Below, in pieces: positions 29,043 through 36,846 of a stretch of 37,880 nucleotides of DNA; position 1 is the first letter of the stretch; each line of letters begins with the position of its first letter. A program made the position numbers and the translations under genes. Source of the DNA: a virus; the IMG/VR virus record IMGVR_UViG_3300006751_000042, positions 1 through 37,880 of that record; one strand, written 5' to 3'. A model generated the notes under the pieces. That model saw only the letters and a program-made list of their open reading frames with translations, searched no databases and had not been told where the DNA came from.

Positions 29043-29693
29043 ATGAGTAACGAAACTACGGCTCTCGCAGCCGCACCTAAAGGAGGGATGATCCCTAACG
29101 AAGCTGGCTTCGTCATCGACGCCTCGGATATTGATATCCCCCGCTTGAACATCGTCCAAAAGACGAGTGACATTGACGCGCCCTTCGGGAGTGCCGTCCT
29201 CGATAAGAAGCATATTCTGCTGCCCCCGGAAGAGCCTACGGAAGTATCCGTGCTCGCCGCAACAAAGGGCTGGCGTGAAGATGTACCCTTTGAAGAGGAC
29301 GCGATGCCCCAAATCGCATACACCGAGGAGGTGCGGGCGAAGCTCGCGGAATCCTCGGAGTATAACCTGCTTGAATTCGCAGAGATCACTCTGTTGTTCA
29401 AGCAGCCTAAGGACGATAAAAATGACGGGGCTTACCCGTTCACCATCGGGGAGCACCGATACGCCCTCGGGAAAATCAACGTGGCAAAGGACGCCTACCG
29501 GCAGACCTTCAAGCGTCTGGCTACTTATGCAGCCTTCAACCGAGACAAAAACCTCGGGGAAGTTCTGTGGAACTTTGAGTCCTGCCCCATCACTAGGGGT
29601 AAGTATAGCTGGTTCGCACCCATGCTCACCGTGTCTCAGAACGCGCCCGACAAGGCCGTGGCTGAGTGGATCGCAGACTTCAACGCACGCTAG
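29043..29693 (+). CDS. Probable phage ssDNA-binding protein
   Basis: The 216-residue protein begins after a leader of the form aaccaagaaccaaaaacgtaacc. It has a flexible N-terminus (residues 1-35) and then a beta-rich body with alternating hydrophobics, and ends with an acidic/aromatic stretch and EWIADFNAR. Its position between the Cas4-like nuclease and the DNA polymerase is that of the phage ssDNA-binding or recombination-mediator protein in comparable modules (DUF2815-type arrangement). I cannot assign the exact family from the sequence. It would coat single strands made by the helicase and nuclease. Confidence 0.6.
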   Translation: MSNETTALAAAPKGGMIPNEAGFVIDASDIDIPRLNIVQKTSDIDAPFGSAVLDKKHILLPPEEPTEVSVLAATKGWREDVPFEEDAMPQIAYTEEVRAKLAESSEYNLLEFAEITLLFKQPKDDKNDGAYPFTIGEHRYALGKINVAKDAYRQTFKRLATYAAFNRDKNLGEVLWNFESCPITRGKYSWFAPMLTVSQNAPDKAVAEWIADFNAR

Positions 29694-29695
29694 TC

Positions 29696-29992
29696 ATGTC
29701 TGGAGAACCTACAGATCCTACGATTCCTATCCTCACTGGCGAGGCTAAGATGCTCACAGATATGATTACCAAGCTGGACGAACAGCTTGCGGAAGTCGCA
29801 ATCAACCGCCTCAAACTGGTCACAGTGAGAGACGCCTTGGTATCGACCCTTGGCATTGACGTTGAGCAACTGGAGCTTCCACTCCCCATGCCCGTGGCGG
29901 AAGACGAACCGGATAGTAAAACGGACGATGGCTTGGAAGAAGCCATTCATTACTACGTGGATACTCCCGACGCAGAAAAAGTCTCTCCCTAG
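29696..29992 (+). CDS. Small helical/acidic protein
   Basis: The 98-residue frame starts at ATG 29696, two bases after the preceding stop; an in-frame GTG inside the previous gene is less likely. Residues 15-55 are a single amphipathic helix (EAKMLTDMITKLDEQLAEV), and the tail is acidic (EDEPDSKTDDGLEEA). No family is recognised. It is the last gene before the structured RNA and terminator, so a transcript from the upstream genes may end just after it. Confidence 0.65.
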   Translation: MSGEPTDPTIPILTGEAKMLTDMITKLDEQLAEVAINRLKLVTVRDALVSTLGIDVEQLELPLPMPVAEDEPDSKTDDGLEEAIHYYVDTPDAEKVSP

Positions 29993-29998
29993 GAGAAT

Positions 29999-30089
29999 AA
30001 AGAGGGCATATGGAATTGCGGCGGGGTGTTGCAGCTCTGGTTAGTAATGTGTCCTGTCCAGTAACCGCATAAAACTGGATGCCCTCTTT
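29999..30089 (+). ncRNA. Candidate structured RNA enclosed by an 11-bp stem
   Basis: Bases 29999-30009 (AAAGAGGGCAT) and 30079-30089 (ATGCCCTCTTT) are perfect inverted copies closing a 69-base region. Directly stacked on this stem is a CCAGT/ACTGG hairpin (30058-30062 with 30074-30078). Competing short pairs exist: TGCGG 30017-30021 with CCGCA 30065-30069, CTGG 30037-30040 with CCAG 30058-30061, and GGTTA 30039-30043 with TAACC 30062-30066. These cannot all form at once, so two states are possible. The ends would allow a tRNA-like acceptor stem, but no D-loop or T-loop is recognisable. A terminator follows 6 bases later. It may be a small RNA, or a leader that controls the polymerase gene. 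Confidence 0.55.
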
Positions 30090-30095
30090 GCTTAA

Positions 30096-30150
30096 CCCCC
30101 ACTGGCGATTAGTCTGTGGTTTTCTTATCGCTGGTGGGGGCTTTCCTTTA
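30096..30150 (+). terminator. Rho-independent terminator just before the DNA polymerase gene
   Basis: A 14-bp stem (30096-30109 with 30127-30140, including two G-U pairs) has a 17-base loop and is followed by CTTTCCTTTA. The hairpin is strong but the T-tract is broken by C, so readthrough is likely. The 3' arm contains GGTGGGGG, 16-23 bases before the polymerase ATG at 30156, so folding might also affect translation. Polymerase expression needs either readthrough or its own promoter in this short gap. Confidence 0.65.
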
Positions 30151-30155
30151 TCAAA

Positions 30156-31928
30156 ATGTATACCTATGCTCTCGATTACGAAACCTACTACGACAAGAGT
30201 TGTAGTATTCGGACCCTCGGCCCCCTTGGATACTTCTCCCACCCCGACTTCGATGCTTACATGGTGTCCGTGGTCGGAACAGACGGGACATCTTTTGTGG
30301 GGAGCCCTAAAGATTTTAACTGGAGCCTCCTCAACGGGAGCGTCGTCCTAAGTCACAACGCATCATTTGATGAAACCCTATATCTATATGGAACGGCCCG
30401 CGGCTGGTGGCCGAAAATCTCCCCCGCCGCGTGGCATTGTACCGCAGATATGGCGGTGTATGTGCGGCTTCCTCGGGCGCTTAAGGGAGCGGCTGGCGAG
30501 GCTTTTGGACTGACCGTAGACAAAAGCACCCGCGACAATATGAGCGGGAAACGGTGGGAGGAAATGACTGACGAGTTCCGTAAGGAAGTCAGTGACTACG
30601 CCTTGCAGGATGCACAACTATGCTTGGACTTATGGGATACGCACCATCAAAACTGGCCCGAGCATGAAAAAGCAATCAGTGTGCTTAACCGGCGGATCAC
30701 CCAGCGGGGACTCCCCATCGACGCGGAGCTGCTTAAATCTCAACTTGAGGTAATAAACAGTAAGCTATTTGAAGCCGAGGAAGCTATCCCGTGGATGGGG
30801 AACGCACCTCTGTTGAGCCGAAAGGCTTTCGATGACCAATGTCGAGCCGTGGGTATTGAACCTCCGGGTAGCCTTGCCGCTACAGACGAAGACGCACAGA
30901 AGTGGATAGACTACCACGGTAAGAAACACGCATGGATTGACGCAGTTCGTAGTTGGCGCAGGATCAACGCACTCAAGAAAAAGATAGAGAGCTTCGACTT
31001 CGCCACCATGCCTGATGGGCGTTACTACGGCGGGATCATGTACTTCGGGGCGCACACAGGACGTTTCAGTGGGGGCGGGGGTAACCTCAACCTGCAAAAC
31101 CTCCCACGGGAAGAGATGTTCGGGGTCAATCTTAGGAATCTCATCTCAACTAAACCGGACAAGAGACTTGTCGTAGTAGACCTAAGTCAGATTGAGGTGC
31201 GGACACTCTGCTGGCTGGCCGAGGATAAAAAAATGTTGGGGGAGATCGCGGAGTCTGATGACATTTATGAAGCTTTTGCCATCCGGTTCGGGCAGTGGGA
31301 CAAAGAGAAAGGCTCCCTTAAACAAGACCCGAAACTACGCCACAAAATTAAGGCGATGGTCCTTGGGTGTGGTTATGGGGCGGGTAAAGCTAGGTTTGCC
31401 CAAATGTCGGGCATGGATCAGAAAGATGCTAATGCCGCCGTGGATCTTTACCGCGAGTCTATGAACTCCGTGACCAAACTATGGCGATATTTCAACTCGG
31501 GCATAGCAGGCGCTTATGATTTATCCGTACAAGGCTATCTTACCCCCTTCACAGTGGACTTACCGAGTGGCCGCGTTCTTGACTACGGGGTTATTCGCAC
31601 GGATGGGAAAGAAAAGGACCGGCATTTTACCGCCAAGTTAATGCGGCACGGGAAGAGGGTAGCCGTAAAATTGTGGGGCGGGTTCGTAGCGGAGAACGCC
31701 TCCCAAGCCCTAGCCCGCGACATTTTCAGTGATATGCTTGTAAGGATTGACGAAGCGGGCTACAAGATCGTGCTTCATGTGCATGATGAAGTAGTCATCG
31801 AGGCTGACGCCGACCAAGCTGAGGAATCCTTGCAGCACATCCTGAAAATAATGTCTGAATCGCCCGAATGGATATCTGATATTCCGCTCGCCGCTGAAGG
31901 ATCAATCTTATCACGTTACACAAAATGA
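30156..31928 (+). CDS. polA: Family A DNA polymerase with 3'-5' proofreading domain (Leu at the 762 position)
   Basis: This 590-residue replicative polymerase has an N-terminal proofreading exonuclease (DYETYY near residue 7, SHNASFDE near 67, and YALQD near 149) and a C-terminal polymerase with motif A VDLSQIEVR near 340, O-helix motif R-x3-K-x7-YG at 395-408, and motif C HDE near 543. There is no 5'-3' exonuclease domain. The residue matching E. coli Phe762 is Leu403 (CTT at 31362). In surveys of marine phages this position is Phe, Tyr or Leu, and Leu variants have been linked to slower, lower-fidelity-demand or lysogeny-leaning lifestyles. The gene overlaps the primase-helicase by four bases (ATGA). 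Confidence 0.93.
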   Translation: MYTYALDYETYYDKSCSIRTLGPLGYFSHPDFDAYMVSVVGTDGTSFVGSPKDFNWSLLNGSVVLSHNASFDETLYLYGTARGWWPKISPAAWHCTADMAVYVRLPRALKGAAGEAFGLTVDKSTRDNMSGKRWEEMTDEFRKEVSDYALQDAQLCLDLWDTHHQNWPEHEKAISVLNRRITQRGLPIDAELLKSQLEVINSKLFEAEEAIPWMGNAPLLSRKAFDDQCRAVGIEPPGSLAATDEDAQKWIDYHGKKHAWIDAVRSWRRINALKKKIESFDFATMPDGRYYGGIMYFGAHTGRFSGGGGNLNLQNLPREEMFGVNLRNLISTKPDKRLVVVDLSQIEVRTLCWLAEDKKMLGEIAESDDIYEAFAIRFGQWDKEKGSLKQDPKLRHKIKAMVLGCGYGAGKARFAQMSGMDQKDANAAVDLYRESMNSVTKLWRYFNSGIAGAYDLSVQGYLTPFTVDLPSGRVLDYGVIRTDGKEKDRHFTAKLMRHGKRVAVKLWGGFVAENASQALARDIFSDMLVRIDEAGYKIVLHVHDEVVIEADADQAEESLQHILKIMSESPEWISDIPLAAEGSILSRYTK

Positions 31929-34075
31929 GTTACCGATACATAAAGAACCTAAGAGATACCAAATGCTTCAAAACATCTGACCCCGCGGCCCTTAACAAAT
32001 CGAAACCTAAATTCAGCAGCAAAGCAGATTTCAGGGCATGGTGCGCCAACTCCAAGACAGACCACGTATTTTATAGTCTGGTAGAAGGTAGTGCTCCATC
32101 CAAACGGATTTCAACCGACAACCCCCCTAACAAAATTTACGGGGTGATAGCCGACTACGACGCCCCCGTAAACTGGGCAGAGGTGGGCGCGGTCATCGCA
32201 GCTAAGTGTCCTAACCACCCGCCGACATGGCGGTCAGAAACGCAATCGGGCTACATCCGGCTAGTGTGGGAGTTTGAAAAAGGGATGCCTATTGCTCCCG
32301 AAATGTTCGACACGTTTATCAAGTGCCTTAAGAACATTATAAAACCAGACAGGATTCTTGCCGGATTTGACTCCTCCTCTTTACGGGCGTCCCAGTATTT
32401 CGAGCTGGGAATAAACTGGGTAAACATGGGGGGACTTGTGTCCAGCGCCACAATCCAGACCGCGCTGACAAAGGCCGCGGCTTCCAAGCCACCCACCACC
32501 AGCGACACGGCTATCCCCATCGAGGTAGTAGCCGCCGAAATCGACAAGCAATTCCCCAACAGATGGATCGGAGATTTTGAGGTCGGTACCCGAGGCCCCC
32601 TGTTCTGGATAGACGACGGCATCCACCGAGAAGGCTGTCAGGTAGGCGACGACGGGATGGTCTGCTACTCAGACCGAGCGGGTAAGGGATTCGTCAGCTG
32701 GCGGGAAATATTCGGAGCCAAGTTCGTCTCAGACTACGAGGAGACGAAGATGGGGAACCTGCTAGACGAGTATTGGTTCAATGGCCGCGCTTTCTTCAAA
32801 CTCCTGTATAACTCTGCGGTGACTATCCCCAAGGAACAGCTGATATTGGAACTCAGGCAGACGGGATTTTCCATGAAACCAAAGAAAGGACAGGCTCTTA
32901 CAGAAGTAGAAGCCGCCATCCTTACGATAAGTAACCACAACCGCATAGACGAGATTGCACCCGTAATCTTCTCCAGTAACCGTGTAGTGTCATACAACAG
33001 TCAACGGATACTCAATAACGCGAACCTCATACCCGTGGAACCAGCTGAGGACGGGGACCCAGCCAACTGGCCCTTCATCCATGATTGGTTGGAGCAGCTC
33101 TTCAAGAACTCCACCCCTATAAACACACTAAACTATTTCTACGCATGGATGAAACGCTTTTACGAAGCCGTCATCAGCCGGAAGATGTCGCAAGGACAGG
33201 CGCTCATCCTCGTAGGCGCGACCAGTAAAGGTAAGAGTCTACTGTCGAACCGGGTTATCTCAGGTCTAGTAGGCGGCTACGCCGACGCCAGCGACTACCT
33301 CTCTGGGCAAACCAAATTCAACAAGGATCTCGGTAGGGTCGCGGCATGGGTGATCGATGACACGACTTCAGCCGCGAGCTTCCAAGACCAGAGGAAAGCC
33401 ACGGAACTTATCAAACGGGCCGTCGCCAACCCCCGAGTCGAATACCAAGCGAAGTACGCAGACTCTCTATCAGTTCCGTGGGCAGGCCGGGTTATCCTGT
33501 CACTCAACATGGACGCCAACAGCCTGTCCGTCATCCCGGCACTGGATAGCAGCAACCGCGATAAACTAATGGCTCTCCGAGTGAGGGACGAAGCCCGAAG
33601 CTCCTTCCCATCAAATAGCACTGTCGAGACCACGATACATCAGGAACTCCCCCACTTTGGTAAGTGGCTTCTAGACTGGACCCCACCACAAGAAGTCATA
33701 ATCGGGGGGCGTTTCGGGGTAGTCAGTTTCATTGACGAGTCTGTGGCATCCGCTGCATACGACAATTCCAGTAGGTCGTCTATTGCCGAACTGGTCGAGT
33801 TCTTCTGCAAACGCTGCCGGGAACAAAATGATACCATACCTAAATGGCAGGGTACCCTCACAGAATTCCAAGTCCTGCTCCACGAATTTAATAACGGTCG
33901 GAGTGTGGGCATGAGCCACAATCTGGAGTTCGTTAGAAGGGGTATGGCCTCCCTAGAGGAGGCGAGGAAGAACAACACCCATGTTCGCCCAGTCCACTCC
34001 CAAGGCAAGGGTGGGGGAAAAATGTGGACAATCGACCTAGCGAAAACTTTTGACATATCCGAAGCCTCGGTATAA
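31925..34075 (+). CDS. Primase-helicase (AEP-like primase fused to D5/SF3-like ATPase)
   Basis: The 716-residue protein starts in an overlap with the polymerase stop. Residues about 70-180 include GVIADYDAP, a D-x-D site as in archaeo-eukaryotic primases, and SGYIRLVWEF, where the usual His of the second primase motif seems to be Arg. Residues about 420-560 form an ATPase with Walker A GATSKGKS near 431-438 and Walker B AWVIDDT near 474-480. This is the phage or plasmid primase-helicase arrangement with a D5/VirE-like helicase core. It would unwind DNA and prime strands for the polymerase next to it. Primase activity needs testing because of the unusual motif; the ATPase is clear. Confidence 0.82.
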   Translation: MSYRYIKNLRDTKCFKTSDPAALNKSKPKFSSKADFRAWCANSKTDHVFYSLVEGSAPSKRISTDNPPNKIYGVIADYDAPVNWAEVGAVIAAKCPNHPPTWRSETQSGYIRLVWEFEKGMPIAPEMFDTFIKCLKNIIKPDRILAGFDSSSLRASQYFELGINWVNMGGLVSSATIQTALTKAAASKPPTTSDTAIPIEVVAAEIDKQFPNRWIGDFEVGTRGPLFWIDDGIHREGCQVGDDGMVCYSDRAGKGFVSWREIFGAKFVSDYEETKMGNLLDEYWFNGRAFFKLLYNSAVTIPKEQLILELRQTGFSMKPKKGQALTEVEAAILTISNHNRIDEIAPVIFSSNRVVSYNSQRILNNANLIPVEPAEDGDPANWPFIHDWLEQLFKNSTPINTLNYFYAWMKRFYEAVISRKMSQGQALILVGATSKGKSLLSNRVISGLVGGYADASDYLSGQTKFNKDLGRVAAWVIDDTTSAASFQDQRKATELIKRAVANPRVEYQAKYADSLSVPWAGRVILSLNMDANSLSVIPALDSSNRDKLMALRVRDEARSSFPSNSTVETTIHQELPHFGKWLLDWTPPQEVIIGGRFGVVSFIDESVASAAYDNSSRSSIAELVEFFCKRCREQNDTIPKWQGTLTEFQVLLHEFNNGRSVGMSHNLEFVRRGMASLEEARKNNTHVRPVHSQGKGGGKMWTIDLAKTFDISEASV

Positions 34076-34083
34076 CGAAGCCT

Positions 34084-34290
34084 ATGGCAGACCCCCATGA
34101 ACACGTGCGCGAGCTTGAAGACCTTGAACGGGTGGAGACCCACATTCAGTTCCTGCGAGAGGATTACCGGATGCTCACAAACCGGATTGATTACCACCTG
34201 CGGGAGCGTAGTCGACTGGAGGGGGAGCTACGTAAACTCAAGGGAGTGGCCGCACGCATCAAAGGGATAAGGGCAGACGAAGACATTTGA
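34084..34290 (+). CDS. Small coiled-coil protein
   Basis: A 68-residue frame begins 8 bases after the primase-helicase. Almost the whole sequence is one charged helix with a heptad pattern (EDLERVETHIQFLRED, RSRLEGELRKLKG). Its stop lies inside the convergent nuclease-like gene, a 32-base tail-to-tail overlap. No function is proposed. Confidence 0.6.
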   Translation: MADPHEHVRELEDLERVETHIQFLREDYRMLTNRIDYHLRERSRLEGELRKLKGVAARIKGIRADEDI

Positions 34291-34792
34291 TAGGTACATG
34301 GTAACCACTTACCCTGTAAATAAACCCATCGTCCCCCTTCTCCCCCCGTTTCTTATAGTCCCCGCTCTTTAAGAGTCTAGGTGTCGGTAGCCACCCAAGC
34401 AACCAAGCCTTGCTCAGGTCTTTGCGTACTCGGACAAAATAGTAATACCCTGCTTCGGGGTCCTTATCAGGCGGGCAATTCACCGAAGCCGTATAGTGGG
34501 GCAAGGGTGTACCACTGCAGCTCTTTGACTTAATATCTATCTTCTTGCCCTTGAGGGAATAATCATGGGTGTAGCACCGCCCACCCACATACTTAGCATC
34601 GGGGTATAAGAGACCAAAAGCTATCTCTCCCAAAAACCCCGTCATTCGACCCAGCCCCCGTGTAAACGAGTTGGGGGTTATACCCAATTTCTGGCTGCGC
34701 TCGAAAGCCTGTTTCACATTCTCAGAAGAGGGTGTGAAAACAATGAACTTGCTCCCCTTCTTTTTCGAGAACTGTCGGGGCAGCTTCCTCAT
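34259..34792 (-). CDS. PD-(D/E)XK-like nuclease (probable)
   Basis: The 177-residue basic protein has a compact arrangement typical of small phage nucleases: a Glu in GFLGEIAFGLLY near residue 56 and a D-x-K in GKKIDIKSK near 84-88, followed by strands and a Lys/Arg-rich C-terminus. This could be a restriction-like or structure-specific endonuclease. No partner methylase is visible nearby. It is the last gene of the minus-strand lysis block and overlaps the end of the replication operon. The catalytic assignment is by motif only. Confidence 0.55.
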   Translation of the reverse strand: MRKLPRQFSKKKGSKFIVFTPSSENVKQAFERSQKLGITPNSFTRGLGRMTGFLGEIAFGLLYPDAKYVGGRCYTHDYSLKGKKIDIKSKSCSGTPLPHYTASVNCPPDKDPEAGYYYFVRVRKDLSKAWLLGWLPTPRLLKSGDYKKRGEKGDDGFIYRVSGYHVPIKCLRLPLSL

Positions 34793-34836
34793 TCATTGCC
34801 GTGGGTTTAATACATGGGGGCTGACATCTTCTTCGT

Positions 34837-35400
34837 TCATTGGATCAGGCGTTGTTCAACGGACTCTTCAAAGGTTATATCTTTCGATTTCTCTTCAGAT
34901 TTAAGGGCAACCGAAACATTGTCCATTCGACCGGCTACCCCACTGCCGGATTTAACAGCATCCCGGTATTCATCGTGATTGAGGAACTCATCCCCGGCCT
35001 CTTGGAATTTGCCCTCACGAATCAACTTAAGGGTCTTGGGTGACCCCGTTATACCACCCCTGTAAAAAGACGCTATAAGCTGGTTCTGGGTGTTGGGCTG
35101 CATATCAAAAAACCTATTCCCAATCAGGGACACGATCTTCGGTAGGCGGTCAGACAGTTCCGTTTTAGCGAGTTTTATCGCCGCGTCTTTACTAAGCGTC
35201 TTGTTATAGAAGGGGGACTTTTTATAAGCCTTGTCAGACCCATCCCCAATCAAATGGCCCACACCAATAGTCCACTTACCCTTGGAGTCTTTGTACGGTT
35301 TTGAACGAAATCCCTCATAAGCGAACAAGACATCGAACGCCGCATTGATATCAACGGGCCTCTTATGGGGACTTGTTAAAGCGATCTTTGGGGAGGGCAT
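34837..35400 (-). CDS. T4-type lysozyme (glycoside hydrolase 24 endolysin)
   Basis: The 187-residue endolysin cleaves the glycan strands of peptidoglycan. The catalytic triad has the exact T4 lysozyme spacing: Glu in YEGF, Asp eight residues later in KDSKG, and Thr five residues further in WTIGVGH (residues about 29-44). A later QLIASFYRGGI segment also matches the family. No signal peptide or anchor is visible, so it would need a holin for release. It is the second peptidoglycan-degrading enzyme in the cassette. Confidence 0.92.
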   Translation of the reverse strand: MPSPKIALTSPHKRPVDINAAFDVLFAYEGFRSKPYKDSKGKWTIGVGHLIGDGSDKAYKKSPFYNKTLSKDAAIKLAKTELSDRLPKIVSLIGNRFFDMQPNTQNQLIASFYRGGITGSPKTLKLIREGKFQEAGDEFLNHDEYRDAVKSGSGVAGRMDNVSVALKSEEKSKDITFEESVEQRLIQ

Positions 35401-35403
35401 ATC

Positions 35404-35700
35404 TTAAGGTTTGGTTCGTTGAACGAAGCGATCCCAAGAAGGAAAAAATATTTCATCCATACACCGGACAATAGCTTCCTCTTCGTAGGTCTCACAAAAC
35501 GAAAGCCCTGAAATACCTAAAGCCGCGTGGAGCATCTCGTGACGGATCGTGGCGTGCAGGTCTTTTCCGGTAATGGTTTTGTCAATCGTGATAAGTTTTC
35601 GTTTATGGGAATACATCCCATAGCAATCATCCTCACTAAGATCCCTGAAGTTGATCCTCACGCGGACCCCCGCCATAGTGATGCTCTTCGGGATGTTCAT
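35404..35700 (-). CDS. Small HExxH metallopeptidase-like protein
   Basis: The 98-residue protein contains RHEMLHAALG (HExxH at residues about 53-57) and an acidic helix YEEEAIVRCMDE that could supply the third zinc ligand. It resembles minimal SprT-like or M78-like metallopeptidase domains seen in phages. The gene lies three bases from the lysozyme and overlaps the amidase. A role in cell-wall lysis is possible, but a peptidase acting on proteins is equally likely. No signal peptide is seen. Confidence 0.7.
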   Translation of the reverse strand: MNIPKSITMAGVRVRINFRDLSEDDCYGMYSHKRKLITIDKTITGKDLHATIRHEMLHAALGISGLSFCETYEEEAIVRCMDEIFFPSWDRFVQRTKP

Positions 35701-36272
35701 CGGGGGATAAAATTGATCAGGGCGTGTGCGTAAACCGCCGCGAGTTTGTCGCGGGAATCGTTAATCATATGCCACTCCTTTTCGTTGGAACCGAAGAAAG
35801 GCTCTGCGATTACGGAATAACAGTGCGTCCTCCGCAAAAAAGCAGAACCGCGTTGGCGGGGGCCGCGTGCCTTGATGCCCCGTGACTTCATGTCGGGGTA
35901 AGACCTCTCCATCGAATCGCGTAACGCCGTGGCCAACTGTATGCCTCCTCTGCTTGTGGGCCAATACAACCACTCGTGGCCCCTCGCAGTGGGGGTGGCG
36001 GAATTAAAGTGAAGTTCGATTGCGGCAGTAACGCCATCTTCCCACAGCTTTCGGGATATGTAGCTTATTGCCCCGCTGTAACTGCGGGCGGGGTAATGGT
36101 CATATATGGCATAGTCCTCACCGATGGCCCACCCGTGCTGGTTGCTTAGTACATGCCCAATACGGCGCACAAGATCGCGGTTAAAGTCCCACTCGCTGAC
36201 AACATATTCCCCATGCGTGTAGGCCCCTTGGTCCCCCAAGCGGCTGTGGCCCACACATAATCCAATCTTCAT
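35697..36272 (-). CDS. N-acetylmuramoyl-L-alanine amidase (Amidase_3 type)
   Basis: I chose ATG 36272 (191 residues), since it shares the stop-start junction with the upstream gene and begins MKIGLCVGHSRLGDQG; a longer frame to 36344 would run into that gene. Zinc-binding positions of the Amidase_3 fold are visible: His in VGHS near 9, Glu in SEWDFN near 22, His in IELHFN near 92, and the catalytic Glu in VIAEPFFG near 163. It cuts the bond between the sugar and the peptide of peptidoglycan. The cassette therefore carries two complementary lysins. Confidence 0.88.
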   Translation of the reverse strand: MKIGLCVGHSRLGDQGAYTHGEYVVSEWDFNRDLVRRIGHVLSNQHGWAIGEDYAIYDHYPARSYSGAISYISRKLWEDGVTAAIELHFNSATPTARGHEWLYWPTSRGGIQLATALRDSMERSYPDMKSRGIKARGPRQRGSAFLRRTHCYSVIAEPFFGSNEKEWHMINDSRDKLAAVYAHALINFIPR

Positions 36273-36430
36273 TTCTTTATAACACGATACAGGGACACAA
36301 GTCCCACAGTGATGCCCACAAGCAGTGAACCGACGCGAAGCCAATATTCAAACTGTTCCTGCATACTGGTTATCAGACCCATTGTGGGTGCTGCCATTCC
36401 AACCAAAGAATCTATGACGCGGGGGTTCAT
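36269..36430 (-). CDS. 53-residue single-span membrane protein (possible holin)
   Basis: A small frame starts at the ATG at 36430 (an adjacent ATG at 36433 is also possible), overlaps the stop of the upstream gene, and ends in an overlap with the amidase start (AAATGAAG). The C-terminal half is one hydrophobic segment with flanking charges (SLLVGITVGLVSLYRVIKK). The N-terminal half is amphipathic. The tight coupling to the amidase suggests a holin or a membrane partner for it. No family is recognised. Confidence 0.6.
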   Translation of the reverse strand: MNPRVIDSLVGMAAPTMGLITSMQEQFEYWLRVGSLLVGITVGLVSLYRVIKK

Positions 36431-36846
36431 CATTTTTCGGATTTACTAGAATAATATCTCCCCGACCCCGGATCTTTGTAGATGATGTTGCCCAGTTCTG
36501 CTTCACGCTCTTCTAGCTGCTTCCAAGTTCGATGCTTACGGCCCTTAAGCAACTGACCCGTTCTAGGGTCTCTGCTGGAACCGTGTACATACCACCCCTC
36601 TTCTTCCCTCTCTGTTTTCGGGTGCCAAACCCACGCTTCAAAAGATGTTTCACCTGTTTTGGGGTCAGTGTAAACAACCTCATCGCCAACATCGCCGCGC
36701 CATGTGGGTTTTGACATAGCGGGCAACGGGGCTAACTGCCTTAACTCTTCCGCAGTAAGCTCATCGTAACCAGTTCCTTCAGGGTCAAATTCAGCCCCCC
36801 TACCTTTGATGATGCGCTCAACCGCTTCTGTAAAAGAATCAGGCAT
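36430..36846 (-). CDS. Unknown protein of the lysis block
   Basis: The 138-residue frame starts at an ATG that shares bases with the outer-spanin stop (TGATG). The middle is a Trp-rich beta region (VYTDPKTGETSFEAWVWHP, GWYVHGSSRDPRTG), and the ends are charged and helical. I do not recognise a family. It lies between the spanin pair and the membrane protein, so a lysis or virion role is possible, but nothing in it proves either. Confidence 0.65.
   Translation of the reverse strand: MPDSFTEAVERIIKGRGAEFDPEGTGYDELTAEELRQLAPLPAMSKPTWRGDVGDEVVYTDPKTGETSFEAWVWHPKTEREEEGWYVHGSSRDPRTGQLLKGRKHRTWKQLEEREAELGNIIYKDPGSGRYYSSKSEK

Noticed and set aside
30002-30087. tRNA gene inside the structured RNA
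   Set aside because: A 7-bp acceptor-like stem and a length near 86 bases are suggestive, but there is no recognisable D-arm, no T-loop (TTC-type) and no 7-base anticodon loop.
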